NCBI GenBank assembly: GCA_026391555.1
Contig: JAPLEB010000093.1
Coordinates: forward strand, 1-64,000
Length of the DNA: 64,000 bases
Direction: 5' to 3'
Origin: Bacteroidia bacterium
GTDB taxonomy: Bacteria; Bacteroidota; Bacteroidia; Bacteroidales; VadinHA17
Positions 51,331 through 59,536 of this stretch are shown piece after piece. Numbering within the stretch: the stretch's first letter is position 1; every line of letters starts with the position of its first letter. The notes beneath the pieces were generated by a model. The model made no database searches. It was not told the origin of the DNA and saw nothing but the letters and a program-made list of their open reading frames with translations. Position numbers and translations under genes: made by a program.

Positions 51331-52821
51331 CTATTTCACATTCAGCTGCATCTTCGCTTCTGCCTCTTTCAGTTCCAGAACTTTGGTTGTGCCTCCGGTT
51401 TCGAGATTTATCCCGTGAGGTTTATTGGTTTTCCATGAGCCTCCGGTAAAGTCAGGTATATCAATTGATTGCGATCTGTTTGCTACGGACCATTCACTTA
51501 GTGGTGCGATTGAGCTCCAGAGAGCACCGTCGTAGACATTCTCATCAAGAGGCAGGCCATTTCGCAAACAGTCAATCAACCGCCAGTCCATAATGAAGTC
51601 CATGCCGCCATGTCCACCGACTTTCTTTGCCATTTCCCCTACCCTCTTCACAATTTCAGGAGTATATTTATCCTGTACCTCTTTCATCTCATCATCCTTT
51701 AACCAGCTATGCCCCAAGGCTATACGCTCCTCGGGATACTTCATTGCACCACCGGCAGTACCACTAACAACATGCAGCCTTGAATAGGGCCGAACCGATG
51801 AAACATCGTGCTGTATCATTATTGTCCTGCCGTTACTGGTTTTTACCAGGGAAGTATTCATATTACCACGGAAGTTTTTATTTGCGTAGGGAGCAAAGAA
51901 AGAGTCACCTGCGGCAAGCAGATTTGCATGTTTCCCCATAGTAAAATCTATTGTCGACATGGAAGTAAGATAATCCATCTTATCGCCACGGTTTATATTC
52001 ATTATCTGGCAAATAGGCCCCAGTCCATGTGTCGGATAGAGGTTACCGTTCCGGGTAGCATTCTCTTTCAGACGCCACATATCGGTATAAGCACCATCGG
52101 ATTGTTTATCATCAAGCGGTTTCTTGAAGTTATATCCCATAAGGTTGTGAATATAAGCGCCTTCACCATGAACAAGATCACCAAACAAGCCCTGGCGGGC
52201 CATATTAAGAGTAAGGAGTTCGAAGAAATCATAACAGCAGTTTTCAAGCATCATGCAATGCTTTTTGGTTCTTTCCGAAGTCTCCACAAGTTGCCATGCA
52301 TCATCAATAGTGCGTGCAATTGGTACTTCGCAGGCAACATGTTTTCCGTTCTCCATTGCATAAACCGAGATAGGTGTGTGCAATATCCATGGGGTACATG
52401 TATAGATAAGATCAAGGTCAGGAAGCTCCACTAGATTTTTCCAGCTGTTTTCATCGCCAAAAAACTCCCGGGCAGCAGGTCTTCCGATACTTGTGAGGTA
52501 CTTCTGTGAACCTTCCACTGCTACCTTTCGGAGATCGCCCAAAGCTGTTATCTCAACACCCTCAATATAGGATAACCGTTTAACGGCTCCGCTTCCCCTG
52601 TCGCCCAGACCGATAACACCAACTCTTACTAAAGGAAGAGCAGGCGCTGCATAACCGCACATATTAAAACGCTGTGAATGAGATTTTTTAACTGATTCCA
52701 GAATACCTGCCATATTTGATTCGGGTTGTTTTGAAATACAACCGGGTATTAAACCACCAGTCATGGCTCCTGCACCGGCGAATGTTGCTGTCTTTAAAAA
52801 ATTACGGCGATTACTTGTCAT
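51331..52821 (-). CDS. GH109-like Gfo/Idh/MocA protein, Tat-exported
   Basis: NAD-dependent glycosidase-type oxidoreductase (GH109, alpha-N-acetylgalactosaminidase group), 496 residues. Leader RRNFLKTATFAGAGAMTGG followed by GCISK (twin-arginine with a lipobox). Rossmann motif VGVIGLGDRGSGAVKR near 67-82; KHVACEVPIARTIDDAW replaces the usual EKP; NCCYDFFELLTLNMARQGLFG and GEGAYIHN, then YPTHGLGPI with the conserved His, and GGHGGMDFIMDWRL. GH109 enzymes use tightly bound NAD+ to cleave GalNAc or related glycosides. It lies upstream of, and in the same direction as, the Ehr operon but is likely separate (155 bp). Confidence 0.9.
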   Translation of the reverse strand: MTSNRRNFLKTATFAGAGAMTGGLIPGCISKQPESNMAGILESVKKSHSQRFNMCGYAAPALPLVRVGVIGLGDRGSGAVKRLSYIEGVEITALGDLRKVAVEGSQKYLTSIGRPAAREFFGDENSWKNLVELPDLDLIYTCTPWILHTPISVYAMENGKHVACEVPIARTIDDAWQLVETSERTKKHCMMLENCCYDFFELLTLNMARQGLFGDLVHGEGAYIHNLMGYNFKKPLDDKQSDGAYTDMWRLKENATRNGNLYPTHGLGPICQIMNINRGDKMDYLTSMSTIDFTMGKHANLLAAGDSFFAPYANKNFRGNMNTSLVKTSNGRTIMIQHDVSSVRPYSRLHVVSGTAGGAMKYPEERIALGHSWLKDDEMKEVQDKYTPEIVKRVGEMAKKVGGHGGMDFIMDWRLIDCLRNGLPLDENVYDGALWSSIAPLSEWSVANRSQSIDIPDFTGGSWKTNKPHGINLETGGTTKVLELKEAEAKMQLNVK

Positions 52822-52844
52822 GATGAAAGTATTTTCAGGTTAGA

Positions 52845-52999
52845 TCAAAAAATTAATCCACCGCAAATTAATACTTTATTATAAAATTCTATGACCTTTG
52901 AAGATTCATTTTCCCAATTTACAGATTCTGAAGCGAAAATAGAATTTTTATTTAAATCGGAAAGGAAGTTTCGGTTATCTCTGGGGCTCCGGTTCAGGG
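52845..52999 (-). pseudogene. C-terminal remnant of a glycosyltransferase paralogue
   Basis: The minus-strand frame here ends in NKNSIFASESVNWENE followed by SSKVIEFYNKV, nearly the same as the C-terminus of the glycosyltransferase at 55656-56801. At DNA level 52874-52949 and 55677-55752 differ at about three of 76 bases, then similarity falls off although protein similarity continues through RDNRNFLSDL. No catalytic part remains; the sequence upstream (on this strand) is replaced by REP-like hairpins. A dead tail of a second GT4 gene or a partial duplication. Confidence 0.7.
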
Positions 53000-53175
53000 G
53001 GCATAAGGCGGTTAGTCTTCTTGGTTCCCCTCCTGGGAGAGCCTGCCCCGCTTCGGCGGGGGGCACAAGGGGTGGGTTTTATCGGGTAAAGGATAAGCAA
53101 TCTGCAACCTGCCTACGATAAAGCTTCGGCAGCCAATGCCTGCAACATTTTATATGAATTTCATGTTTAAAATAT
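53000..53175. repeat. REP-like hairpin region
   Basis: Contains CCCCGC-TTCG-GCGGGG (53046-53061), a CCTCCTGGGAGAG-like inverted segment just before it, and CTGCC/GGCAG arms (53109-53132). This style of GC hairpin with an AAGGGGTGGGTT tail is a common intergenic repeat in Bacteroidota. No gene seen. Confidence 0.6.
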
Positions 53176-53227
53176 ACTATAATCGATTCTTTTAAATATA
53201 TTTGTAAAGAATAGACTATAATCGATT
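53176..53227. promoter_or_regulatory. Promoter flanked by 13-bp direct repeats
   Basis: ACTATAATCGATT occurs at 53176-53188 and again at 53215-53227, the second copy touching the ATG of the ATPase gene. Between them lies TATATTTG (53197-53204), a TAnnTTTG -7 box 23 bp from the ATG. The layout looks like operator sites on both sides of a promoter. Confidence 0.55.
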
Positions 53228-54436
53228 ATGATAAATAGAGAAAAATACTTAGACAGAATCAGGCCTTTCATTAATAAGCCAGTTATTAAAGTAATTACAG
53301 GTATAAGAAGGTGTGGGAAAAGCACTTTTCTTAAAATCCTCATGAATGACCTGTTTGCCAATATAGTTGACCAGAAGAACATCGTTTTCATAAACAAGGA
53401 TTCTCTGGAATTTGACAGCATTATTACATACAATGACCTTAATGTTTTTGTTCTCGAAAAATTTAAAGGGATAAAAGGTGGCAGGTATCTCTTTATTGAC
53501 GAGGTACAAATGATTAAAAATTGGGAGAAAGCAATTGCCGGGTTTTTCGCAGATAATATTGCAGATATTTATGTTACCGGCTCCAATGCAGGATTACTTT
53601 CATCTGAATTGGCAACACTACTGACAGGCCGATACATTGAATTTAAGATCAACACTCTTGTATTCTCCGAATTTTTGAAATTCAGAAGCAAAACAAATGA
53701 AGAAAAGGAGGAGGAATTCGGTTTATTTCTGAAATATGGCGGATTTCCAGGTATCCATCAGATGGAATTCAGCGATGAAGTAATCAGTCAATATATAAGT
53801 TCCATCTATAGCACAATTCTTCTTAAGGATGTTGTTGCAAAAAATCAGGTTCGCGATGTAGCCCTGCTTGAAAGAATTGTCAGGTACATTGCTGATAATT
53901 GTGGAAACATTACTACAGCAAAAGGAATAAGTAAATATATTAAATCGCAACACTTAAACTGTTCTATTGATACTATCCATAACTATATTGTCTGGCTTAC
54001 TGATGCTTATGTTGCATTTAAAGCTATGCGTTACGATATAAAGGGGAAACGTCAACTTGAACTTTATGAAAAATATTTTCTCGGTGATATCGGTTTTATC
54101 TTTAGCATACAGGGTAACAAAACATCCGACATATCAGGTAAACTTGAAAATATTGTATACCTTGAATTACTGTCACGTGGATATTCAGTAAATATTGGAA
54201 AACTATATAACCGGGAAGTGGATTTTATTGCAGTAAAAAATGATCATAAAATGTATATTCAGGTGACTTACCTCCTGTACGATGAAAAAGTTATTGAAAG
54301 AGAATTTGGAGTATTGTCGTCATTAAAAGATAATTATACTAAAATAGTTCTATCTCTTGATAAATATTTTGGTGCCGAGAGAAATGGCATAAGATGGTAC
54401 AATCTTATTGATTTTTTATTGATGGAGGACATTTAG
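53228..54436 (+). CDS. DUF4143-type AAA ATPase
   Basis: P-loop ATPase of 402 residues in the archaeal-type ATPase/DUF4143 family, common as accessory genes. Walker A GIRRCGKST at 25-33, Walker B GGRYLFIDEVQMI near 77-89, sensor VTGSNAGLLSSELATLLTGR. The C-terminal DUF4143 part has LENIVYLELLSRGYSV and REVDFIAVK, a PD-(D/E)xK-like strand pattern. Cellular role of the family is not settled; proposals include mobile or defence functions. It is the only gene between the glycosyltransferase remnant and the ferredoxin group, and the repeats at its promoter suggest its own regulation. Confidence 0.85.
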   Translation: MINREKYLDRIRPFINKPVIKVITGIRRCGKSTFLKILMNDLFANIVDQKNIVFINKDSLEFDSIITYNDLNVFVLEKFKGIKGGRYLFIDEVQMIKNWEKAIAGFFADNIADIYVTGSNAGLLSSELATLLTGRYIEFKINTLVFSEFLKFRSKTNEEKEEEFGLFLKYGGFPGIHQMEFSDEVISQYISSIYSTILLKDVVAKNQVRDVALLERIVRYIADNCGNITTAKGISKYIKSQHLNCSIDTIHNYIVWLTDAYVAFKAMRYDIKGKRQLELYEKYFLGDIGFIFSIQGNKTSDISGKLENIVYLELLSRGYSVNIGKLYNREVDFIAVKNDHKMYIQVTYLLYDEKVIEREFGVLSSLKDNYTKIVLSLDKYFGAERNGIRWYNLIDFLLMEDI

Positions 54437-54503
54437 CAGTCTGAGGTTGAAGTTGAGGTCAACTACCAAGCTGCATGGCTTTTTACTTTCTGCTTTCTAC
54501 TTC

Positions 54504-54695
54504 TTACTTTATTCTCTGAATCGCCCTGTAACCACAATAATTAGTACACAAACCACATTCAGTACACTTATCTTCATCTATTTCAGGTGCACTGAAGGGG
54601 GTTTTTTGTGAAATTGCTCCCGCAGGGCAAATTCTGATTACCGGACAAACATGATTTTGCGGACATTTCGATGCTTCTATTCCAATTGAATTCAT
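54504..54695 (-). CDS. Small ferredoxin-like 4Fe-4S protein
   Basis: A 63-residue iron-sulfur protein. C44, C47 and C50 (CTECGLC) with C23 can hold one [4Fe-4S] cluster; a second cluster is possible from C11, C17 and C54, but the spacing C11-x5-C17 is not the usual CxxC, so it may be a 3-Cys or absent site. Follows DUF6132 by 7 bp and presumably belongs to one operon with it, downstream of the Crp/Fnr regulator. Likely cytoplasmic electron carrier. Such Crp-DUF6132-ferredoxin groups recur in Bacteroidota (family knowledge). Confidence 0.85.
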   Translation of the reverse strand: MNSIGIEASKCPQNHVCPVIRICPAGAISQKTPFSAPEIDEDKCTECGLCTNYCGYRAIQRIK

Positions 54696-54702
54696 TTTGT
54701 TT

Positions 54703-54957
54703 CTATTTTTCGTTAATATGAATATCTCTATTAATTTTTTTCTTACCCTTAATTTTCAACAGGAGATCTTTGACTATACTTCCTGCAAGGTACCCAAATG
54801 CCAGACCCCATAAAGTACTTAAATACCAGACCGATTTAATCGGGCAGGTACCCGACTGGCAACCGACAAATTTCCAGTATAGAAATCCGCCAAGTGCTCC
54901 TGCAACTGAAAATACTATTACTAAAAGATGTTTTTTGATAAATTCTGTCATAACCAT
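54703..54957 (-). CDS. DUF6132 family membrane protein
   Basis: A small membrane protein, 84 residues from ATG 54957 (the frame opens at TTG 54969). Two spans: LLVIVFSVAGALGGFLYWKF and TLWGLAFGYLAGSIV, with a CQSGTCPIKS motif between them, a hallmark of DUF6132 in which the two Cys face the periplasm. The C-terminus is Lys-rich. Transcribed with the downstream ferredoxin gene. A palindromic site lies 40 bp upstream. Function unknown; co-occurrence suggests a redox or anaerobic role. Confidence 0.8.
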   Translation of the reverse strand: MVMTEFIKKHLLVIVFSVAGALGGFLYWKFVGCQSGTCPIKSVWYLSTLWGLAFGYLAGSIVKDLLLKIKGKKKINRDIHINEK

Positions 54958-54996
54958 ATTTTGATGCAAAAGTCGCTACATCACAAAATATGGTCA

Positions 54997-55010
54997 GTGA
55001 CTAAAGTCAC
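54997..55010. promoter_or_regulatory. Palindromic operator candidate upstream of DUF6132 gene
   Basis: GTGACT-AA-AGTCAC, a 6-bp inverted repeat like TGAC-N4-GTCA sites of Crp/Fnr-family regulators. It sits between the Crp/Fnr gene stop and the DUF6132 ATG, about 40 bp from the latter, so the neighbouring regulator is a natural candidate. Confidence 0.5.
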
Positions 55011-55018
55011 AGAAGAGA

Positions 55019-55663
55019 CTATTTTCGTACGAGACGAGTGTAATCAACTGAATTTCTTTCAGTTATAACAAGATATTTTCTTTCAAGGTTTCTGAGAAGT
55101 CTTGAAACAACCTCCCGTGAGGTATTAAGCTGCAATGCTATTTCCTGGTGGGTTCCCGGGAAAACTGTTTGCCCGGTTGATCTGAACCTCTCCTCAAAAA
55201 AACGGATCAGCCGTTCATCGAGCTTCATAAATGCAATGGAATCTATGGTATCGAGAAGCTCATCAAAACGTTTCCTGTATGAATACATCATCAGTTCTTT
55301 CCACGATTTATACTCCGACATCCATTTTTCCGGTTTATCTACAGGAATAGTAATAATAACTGAATCTTCTTCTGCAATCATTTTAATATTGCTTTTCTGA
55401 AGAACCATGCAACAGGTGAGCGACATGCTGCAAATCTCACCCCGGTTCAGATAGTACAATAACAATTCGTTTCCCTCCTCTGAAAGACGTACAACCCTCA
55501 GACAACCATCAAGAACCATAGGGAAGAATTTAATGTAGTCCCCCTCTCCAAGTATGCTTTGGTCTATCCTAAGGTTGTGAAGAGTAGAAATAATATTTAT
55601 TTCGGAAATTAATTCCTTTTCTAAAAATGGAAATGTTTTCCTTATTAACTCCTGCTTATCCAT
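55019..55663 (-). CDS. Crp/Fnr family transcription regulator
   Basis: Crp/Fnr-type regulator of 214 residues. The N-terminal cNMP-binding-like beta barrel spans about 20-120 (EGDYIKFFPMVLDGCLRVVR, RGEICSMSLTCCMVLQKS), with Cys residues at SLTCCMV rather than the N-terminal FNR cluster set. The C-terminal helix-turn-helix lies in THQEIALQLNTSREVVSRLLRNLE. No FNR-type 4-Cys motif, so the effector is unknown. The gene overlaps the upstream glycosyltransferase by 8 bp and is followed by DUF6132 and a ferredoxin, its probable targets. Confidence 0.88.
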   Translation of the reverse strand: MDKQELIRKTFPFLEKELISEINIISTLHNLRIDQSILGEGDYIKFFPMVLDGCLRVVRLSEEGNELLLYYLNRGEICSMSLTCCMVLQKSNIKMIAEEDSVIITIPVDKPEKWMSEYKSWKELMMYSYRKRFDELLDTIDSIAFMKLDERLIRFFEERFRSTGQTVFPGTHQEIALQLNTSREVVSRLLRNLERKYLVITERNSVDYTRLVRK

Positions 55664-56801
55664 TATAGTAAATAACCTTATTATAAAATTCTACGACCTT
55701 TGAAGATTCATTTTCCCAATTTACAGATTCTGAAGCGATAATAGAATTTTTCTTCAATTCTGAGAGCAAGCATCGGTCATCTCTTAATTCAATCAGGGCC
55801 TTAGATATCTCTTCCGGGGTCACTTCCGGAATAATCATCCCACATCTGTTTTCCAGAATGATATTTTTTACCTCTGTAAGATCACTTGCAATTACAGGAA
55901 TTCCGGCACTTATATAATCAAACAATTTATTTGGAAGACTAAATTTGTAATTCAGGTTAGTATTCTTATCGAGACTAATTCCTGCATCAGCTGATTTAGT
56001 ATATCTGATAAGTTCTTTCCATTGAAGTTTAGGAATAAACTTCACCCTTTCCGCAATATCCATTTCCTTCACCATAGTTTTTAATGCTTCAAGATTATCT
56101 CCTGCACCTACAACAAGTAATGAAACATTACCAGTCTTATGAACTGCTTCAATTAGTTCTTCCACTCCCCTGTCTATATTAATACCCGTACCCTGGTAAA
56201 TCAGCAGAAGATGATCTTTGCTTATTCCCAATTCATAACGTGAGTAACCGATTATATCAGTAGTTGATCTTGAGCAATTCCTGATTATCGCAAGTCTGAT
56301 ACCATATTCATTTTCGTACAAACTTGCAATTGAATCATTTACAGTCATAACATGTTTCAACCTTGGAAAAATCATCTTCTCAATACTCTTCCAGACCCAT
56401 TTTACTAACGGTCTGTTCTGAATCTCCGGTACACCGGTAAAATATTCATGCGAATCATAAACAAGGGTCAGCTTCTTTAGTCTTGAAACAATAAAATTCG
56501 GTAATAATGTATCGAGGTCGTTTGATACAAGAATGTCGTATTTATGAAAAAGAAGATAAAAAAATAACCTGATATTATAAAATTTATAGAAGAGGAATCC
56601 TCTTTTGAAGAGCATTTTGAATCTTCTAGTCCTGAAGGGAACAGAATCATAATCGCAGCAACCACCTGATTTTCGACCTATTATAGTGATCTCACAACCC
56701 AAGCAACTGACAGTCTCTGCAATCTTCAGCACACGCTGGTCGTGGCAGATGCAGTTGGTAACAGAGAATGCTACTTTGGTTTTATGTGAGCGAGAAGGCA
56801 T
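55656..56801 (-). CDS. Glycosyltransferase family 4
   Basis: GT-B fold retaining glycosyltransferase, 381 residues. N-domain: HDQRVLKIAETVSCLGCEITIIGR near the start, KYDILVSNDLDTLLPNF. C-domain: LLIYQGTGINIDRGVEELIEA, ERVKFIPKLQWKELIRYTKSADAGISL and GIPVIASDLTEVKNIILE, with the usual E(x7)E-type region. Likely role in cell-surface polysaccharide or LPS synthesis. Its 3' end overlaps the Crp/Fnr gene; a near-identical tail fragment sits 2.8 kb away at 52845. No other sugar genes flank it. Confidence 0.88.
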   Translation of the reverse strand: MPSRSHKTKVAFSVTNCICHDQRVLKIAETVSCLGCEITIIGRKSGGCCDYDSVPFRTRRFKMLFKRGFLFYKFYNIRLFFYLLFHKYDILVSNDLDTLLPNFIVSRLKKLTLVYDSHEYFTGVPEIQNRPLVKWVWKSIEKMIFPRLKHVMTVNDSIASLYENEYGIRLAIIRNCSRSTTDIIGYSRYELGISKDHLLLIYQGTGINIDRGVEELIEAVHKTGNVSLLVVGAGDNLEALKTMVKEMDIAERVKFIPKLQWKELIRYTKSADAGISLDKNTNLNYKFSLPNKLFDYISAGIPVIASDLTEVKNIILENRCGMIIPEVTPEEISKALIELRDDRCLLSELKKNSIIASESVNWENESSKVVEFYNKVIYYNG

Positions 56802-56891
56802 GGGGTAAAATTACTAAAATCCGGGGAATAGGGAAAGGGGTGATGGGGAGAATGGAGGAAATTTGTACTTTTACATCAAATTGAGACATTT

Positions 56892-57908
56892 ATGATCTAT
56901 AAAAATATCTCACTGAAAAAATTTAATACCTTCGGTCTTGATTGCATGGCTGATTGCATGATCCGTATCAGGAATGAGAAGGAAGCAATATCACTTTTCA
57001 GGGGAGAAATTTCCTGGAAAAAACCTTTTCTTATCATTGGAGGTGGAAGTAATATACTGTTTACCAGCGATTTTAAAGGTACAATTCTCTATCCTGAAAT
57101 AGGCGGAATTAAAGTTGAAGTAAAAGACCAGGAATATGTCATTATCTCGGCCGGTGCCGGTGTAAATTGGGACAAACTGGTTGAATGGACAGTTAATAAA
57201 GGATATGGTGGTTTGGAGAACCTCTCATTGATTCCGGGTCTGGTCGGGGCTACTCCTGTTCAGAACATCGGCGCTTATGGGGTTGAAGTGAAAGATACAA
57301 TAGAAAAAGTCATAGCTGTTTCTATTGACGATGGGGCCATAACAGAATTCAGTAAAAATGACTGCCGGTTTGGTTACAGAAACAGCACTTTTAAGAGCGA
57401 AAATAAAGGTAAATACCTGGTAATCAGAGTTTATTTTAAATTGACCATTAGCCCATTGCTTAATCTGAATTATGGTTCTCTGAAAGAAGAGGTGACTAAA
57501 CTGGGAAGTGTAACATTGAAAAATGCCAGACAAGCTGTAATAAATATAAGGAGAAGCAAATTACCTGACCCTGAAATCATTGGTAATGCAGGAAGCTTCT
57601 TCAAGAATCCGGTTGTGAGCAGTTCTGCTGCAGAGAGTCTCAATAATAGGTATCCTCAGATGCCATCGTATAAAGACCAGTCAGGAGGTACCAAACTGGC
57701 AGCCGGATGGCTGATTGATCAGTGCGGCTGGAAAGGCAAAAGGGTCGGAGATGCAGGCGTGCACGATAAACAGGCTTTAGTCCTGGTAAACTATGGAAAA
57801 GCGACCGGAAAAGAAATCTACAACCTTTCTGAAAAAATTATAAAATCTGTTCAGGAAAAATTCGGCATTGATTTGGAACGGGAAGTTGAAGTCGTTGGAA
57901 CTATTTAA
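56892..57908 (+). CDS. murB: UDP-N-acetylenolpyruvoylglucosamine reductase
   Basis: Flavoenzyme for the second committed step of peptidoglycan precursor synthesis, 338 residues, a type I MurB length. FAD-binding motif FLIIGGGSNILFT near 50-62, IPGLVGATPVQNIGAYGVEVKDT near 116-138, FGYRNSTFK, and the catalytic Ser region NAGSFFKNPVV near 235-245; LAAGWLIDQCGWKG and HDKQALVLVN close the fold. The 3' end overlaps the convergent mltG gene by 8 bp. Assignment firm. Confidence 0.96.
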   Translation: MIYKNISLKKFNTFGLDCMADCMIRIRNEKEAISLFRGEISWKKPFLIIGGGSNILFTSDFKGTILYPEIGGIKVEVKDQEYVIISAGAGVNWDKLVEWTVNKGYGGLENLSLIPGLVGATPVQNIGAYGVEVKDTIEKVIAVSIDDGAITEFSKNDCRFGYRNSTFKSENKGKYLVIRVYFKLTISPLLNLNYGSLKEEVTKLGSVTLKNARQAVINIRRSKLPDPEIIGNAGSFFKNPVVSSSAAESLNNRYPQMPSYKDQSGGTKLAAGWLIDQCGWKGKRVGDAGVHDKQALVLVNYGKATGKEIYNLSEKIIKSVQEKFGIDLEREVEVVGTI

Positions 57909-58932
57909 ATATCTTCCTCTTATTAAGCTCTTTTTGATAAAGTGCTGCGTAATGGTTATGCTCGGTAAGTGTTTTGGAAAAGTTATGATACCCTGAAAAA
58001 TCAGGTTTTGCAGCAAAATATATATAATCGTGCTGTTCAGCATTTAGAACCGCGTCAATTCCTTCAATAGAAGGGCAACTAATGGGCCCGGGCGGAAAAC
58101 CACGGTGCTTGTAAGTATTATAAGGTGAGTCGGTATGCAGGTGCTTATGTAGAACTCTTGTAATTGTAAAATCATTTAACGCAAATTTTATTGTCGGACA
58201 AGCCTGCAGGGGAATACCTCTTTTTAATCTGTTCAGGTAGACACCGGCAATACGGGGCTTCTCATCAGGATTTACAACTTCATCATCAATAATAGAAGCA
58301 AGAATGGCGACCTCTTTTTGATCGAGTCCCTTTTCTTGTGATTTTGCCAGTCGCTGATCATTCCAGAACAACCTGTATTCTTTCAACATCCTGTTATAAA
58401 CTCCCTTAGCATCAGTATTCCAGTAAAATTCGTACGTGTTGGGGATGAACAATGCAATAATATTTTCCTTTTTAAATCCGTCAGAAAGAAAGTTAGAATC
58501 ATCCGATAAAAAGCTGATTATCTCAGAAGAGTCAGCTTCTATGTGTTTACTGATTTTCCCTGCCAGCTGGTTCAATGTCCTGATATTATGAAAGGTGATT
58601 TTGACAGGTGCCTGCCGGCCCGACCTCAGGAGATTGATTAATCCATTATAACTCAAGTCTTTGTCAATGACATATCTTCCGGGCTTAATAAGAGCCGGAT
58701 AGTTTTTCTTATTCGCAACCCACTTAAGGACTTTCCGGTTTTTAATTATCAGGTTCGATTCAAGAGTATCAAGTACCTGTTCATAAGTTGAACTCGTTGG
58801 AATATAAATGACCTGATTAATATCTTCTGCTTTGATGCTTACACCAAACAGATTCCTGTAAATCAGGATTAAAATGACCAAAACCAGAGTTCCAAGCCCT
58901 GACAAAAAATATAATATTTGCTTTTTCTTCAT
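57901..58932 (-). CDS. mltG: MltG-like endolytic murein transglycosylase
   Basis: Inner-membrane lytic transglycosylase terminating glycan strands, 343 residues, YceG-like. One TM at 7-27, then LysM-like and YceG domains. The catalytic region reads AILASIIDDEVVNPDEKPRI with the conserved Glu but Asp in place of the first Glu of the EKE(T) motif; GVYLNRLKRGIPLQACPTIKFAL and SPYNTYKHRGFPPGPISCPS follow as in MltG. A TAAATTTG box precedes the start by 18 bp with a TTG 19 bp further. Overlaps murB tail-to-tail, so both cell-wall genes are convergent. Confidence 0.93.
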   Translation of the reverse strand: MKKKQILYFLSGLGTLVLVILILIYRNLFGVSIKAEDINQVIYIPTSSTYEQVLDTLESNLIIKNRKVLKWVANKKNYPALIKPGRYVIDKDLSYNGLINLLRSGRQAPVKITFHNIRTLNQLAGKISKHIEADSSEIISFLSDDSNFLSDGFKKENIIALFIPNTYEFYWNTDAKGVYNRMLKEYRLFWNDQRLAKSQEKGLDQKEVAILASIIDDEVVNPDEKPRIAGVYLNRLKRGIPLQACPTIKFALNDFTITRVLHKHLHTDSPYNTYKHRGFPPGPISCPSIEGIDAVLNAEQHDYIYFAAKPDFSGYHNFSKTLTEHNHYAALYQKELNKRKIFK

Positions 58933-58950
58933 TGTCTTTCAACCGGATTG

Positions 58951-58958
58951 CAAATTTA
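58951..58958 (-). promoter_or_regulatory. -7 box for mltG
   Basis: TAAATTTG on the minus strand, 18 bp before the ATG, with TTG 19 bp upstream as a possible -33 element. Confidence 0.5.
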
Positions 58959-59026
58959 CTGATATTGTTTAAAAGTACAAGTGGAACCGTCTGAATATCT
59001 ATTGGTCTTGTGGTTATTCAGGTCTA

Positions 59027-59068
59027 TTTACTTTTGTCTTTTTACTTTTGTCTTTTTACTTTTGTCTT
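59027..59068. repeat. Three perfect tandem copies of a 14-bp repeat
   Basis: TTTACTTTTGTCTT repeated three times without interruption, then TTATCTTTT. Same unit as at 14781; low-complexity intergenic repeat. Confidence 0.85.
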
Positions 59069-59124
59069 TTATCTTTTCTGACTCTCTCCCATTCTCCCCT
59101 TCGTAATTATTCCCATTATATTTA

Positions 59125-59132
59125 TAAATTTG
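59125..59132 (+). promoter_or_regulatory. -7 box for TSUP gene
   Basis: TAAATTTG, 27 bp before ATG 59160. Confidence 0.45.
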
Positions 59133-59159
59133 TGTGATTGATTATCAAACTAATATTCG

Positions 59160-59534
59160 ATGAAAATGACAACATCAATGCTACTGATCCTTATTGGGAT
59201 AGGGATACTAACCGGAGTTATGGCAGGCATGCTGGGAATAGGAGGTGCAATAATAATGATCCCCGCTCTTGTATTTTTTATGGGATTCAGTCAACAGACT
59301 GCACAGGGAACCAGCCTTGCAGTGATGCTCCCCCCAATAGGAATTATTGCAGCTTACAATTACTATAAAGCAGGACAGGTAAATATCAAATTTGCCATTA
59401 TCCTTGCGGTTTTTTTCCTGGTTGGTTCCTATTTTGGATCCAAGCTGGCATTGAATCTTCCCCAAACGTTACTTAAAAAAATATTTGGAATTCTTTTGCT
59501 TTTGGTTGCTGCAAAAATGCTTTTATCAAAATAA
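59160..59534 (+). CDS. Half-size TSUP (TauE/SafE) membrane protein
   Basis: Membrane protein of 124 residues, about half the normal length of the sulfite/sulfonate exporter family (~250). The single repeat has GVMAGMLGIGGAIIMIPALVF with the TSUP glycine motif, then QGTSLAVMLPPIGIIAAYNYY and a final LLLLVAAKMLLSK. Four spans fit. Full TSUP carriers have two such halves, so this one probably works as a dimer. ATG 59160 is preceded by a consensus -7 box. Substrate unknown. Confidence 0.85.
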   Translation: MKMTTSMLLILIGIGILTGVMAGMLGIGGAIIMIPALVFFMGFSQQTAQGTSLAVMLPPIGIIAAYNYYKAGQVNIKFAIILAVFFLVGSYFGSKLALNLPQTLLKKIFGILLLLVAAKMLLSK

Positions 59535-59536
59535 TT

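Noticed and set aside
52845..53066. 73-residue open frame as a gene
   Set aside because: Only the tail of a glycosyltransferase preceded by translated REP-like sequence; treated as a remnant.
59027..59068. CRISPR array
   Set aside because: Repeats are contiguous 14-mers with no spacers and no cas genes nearby.
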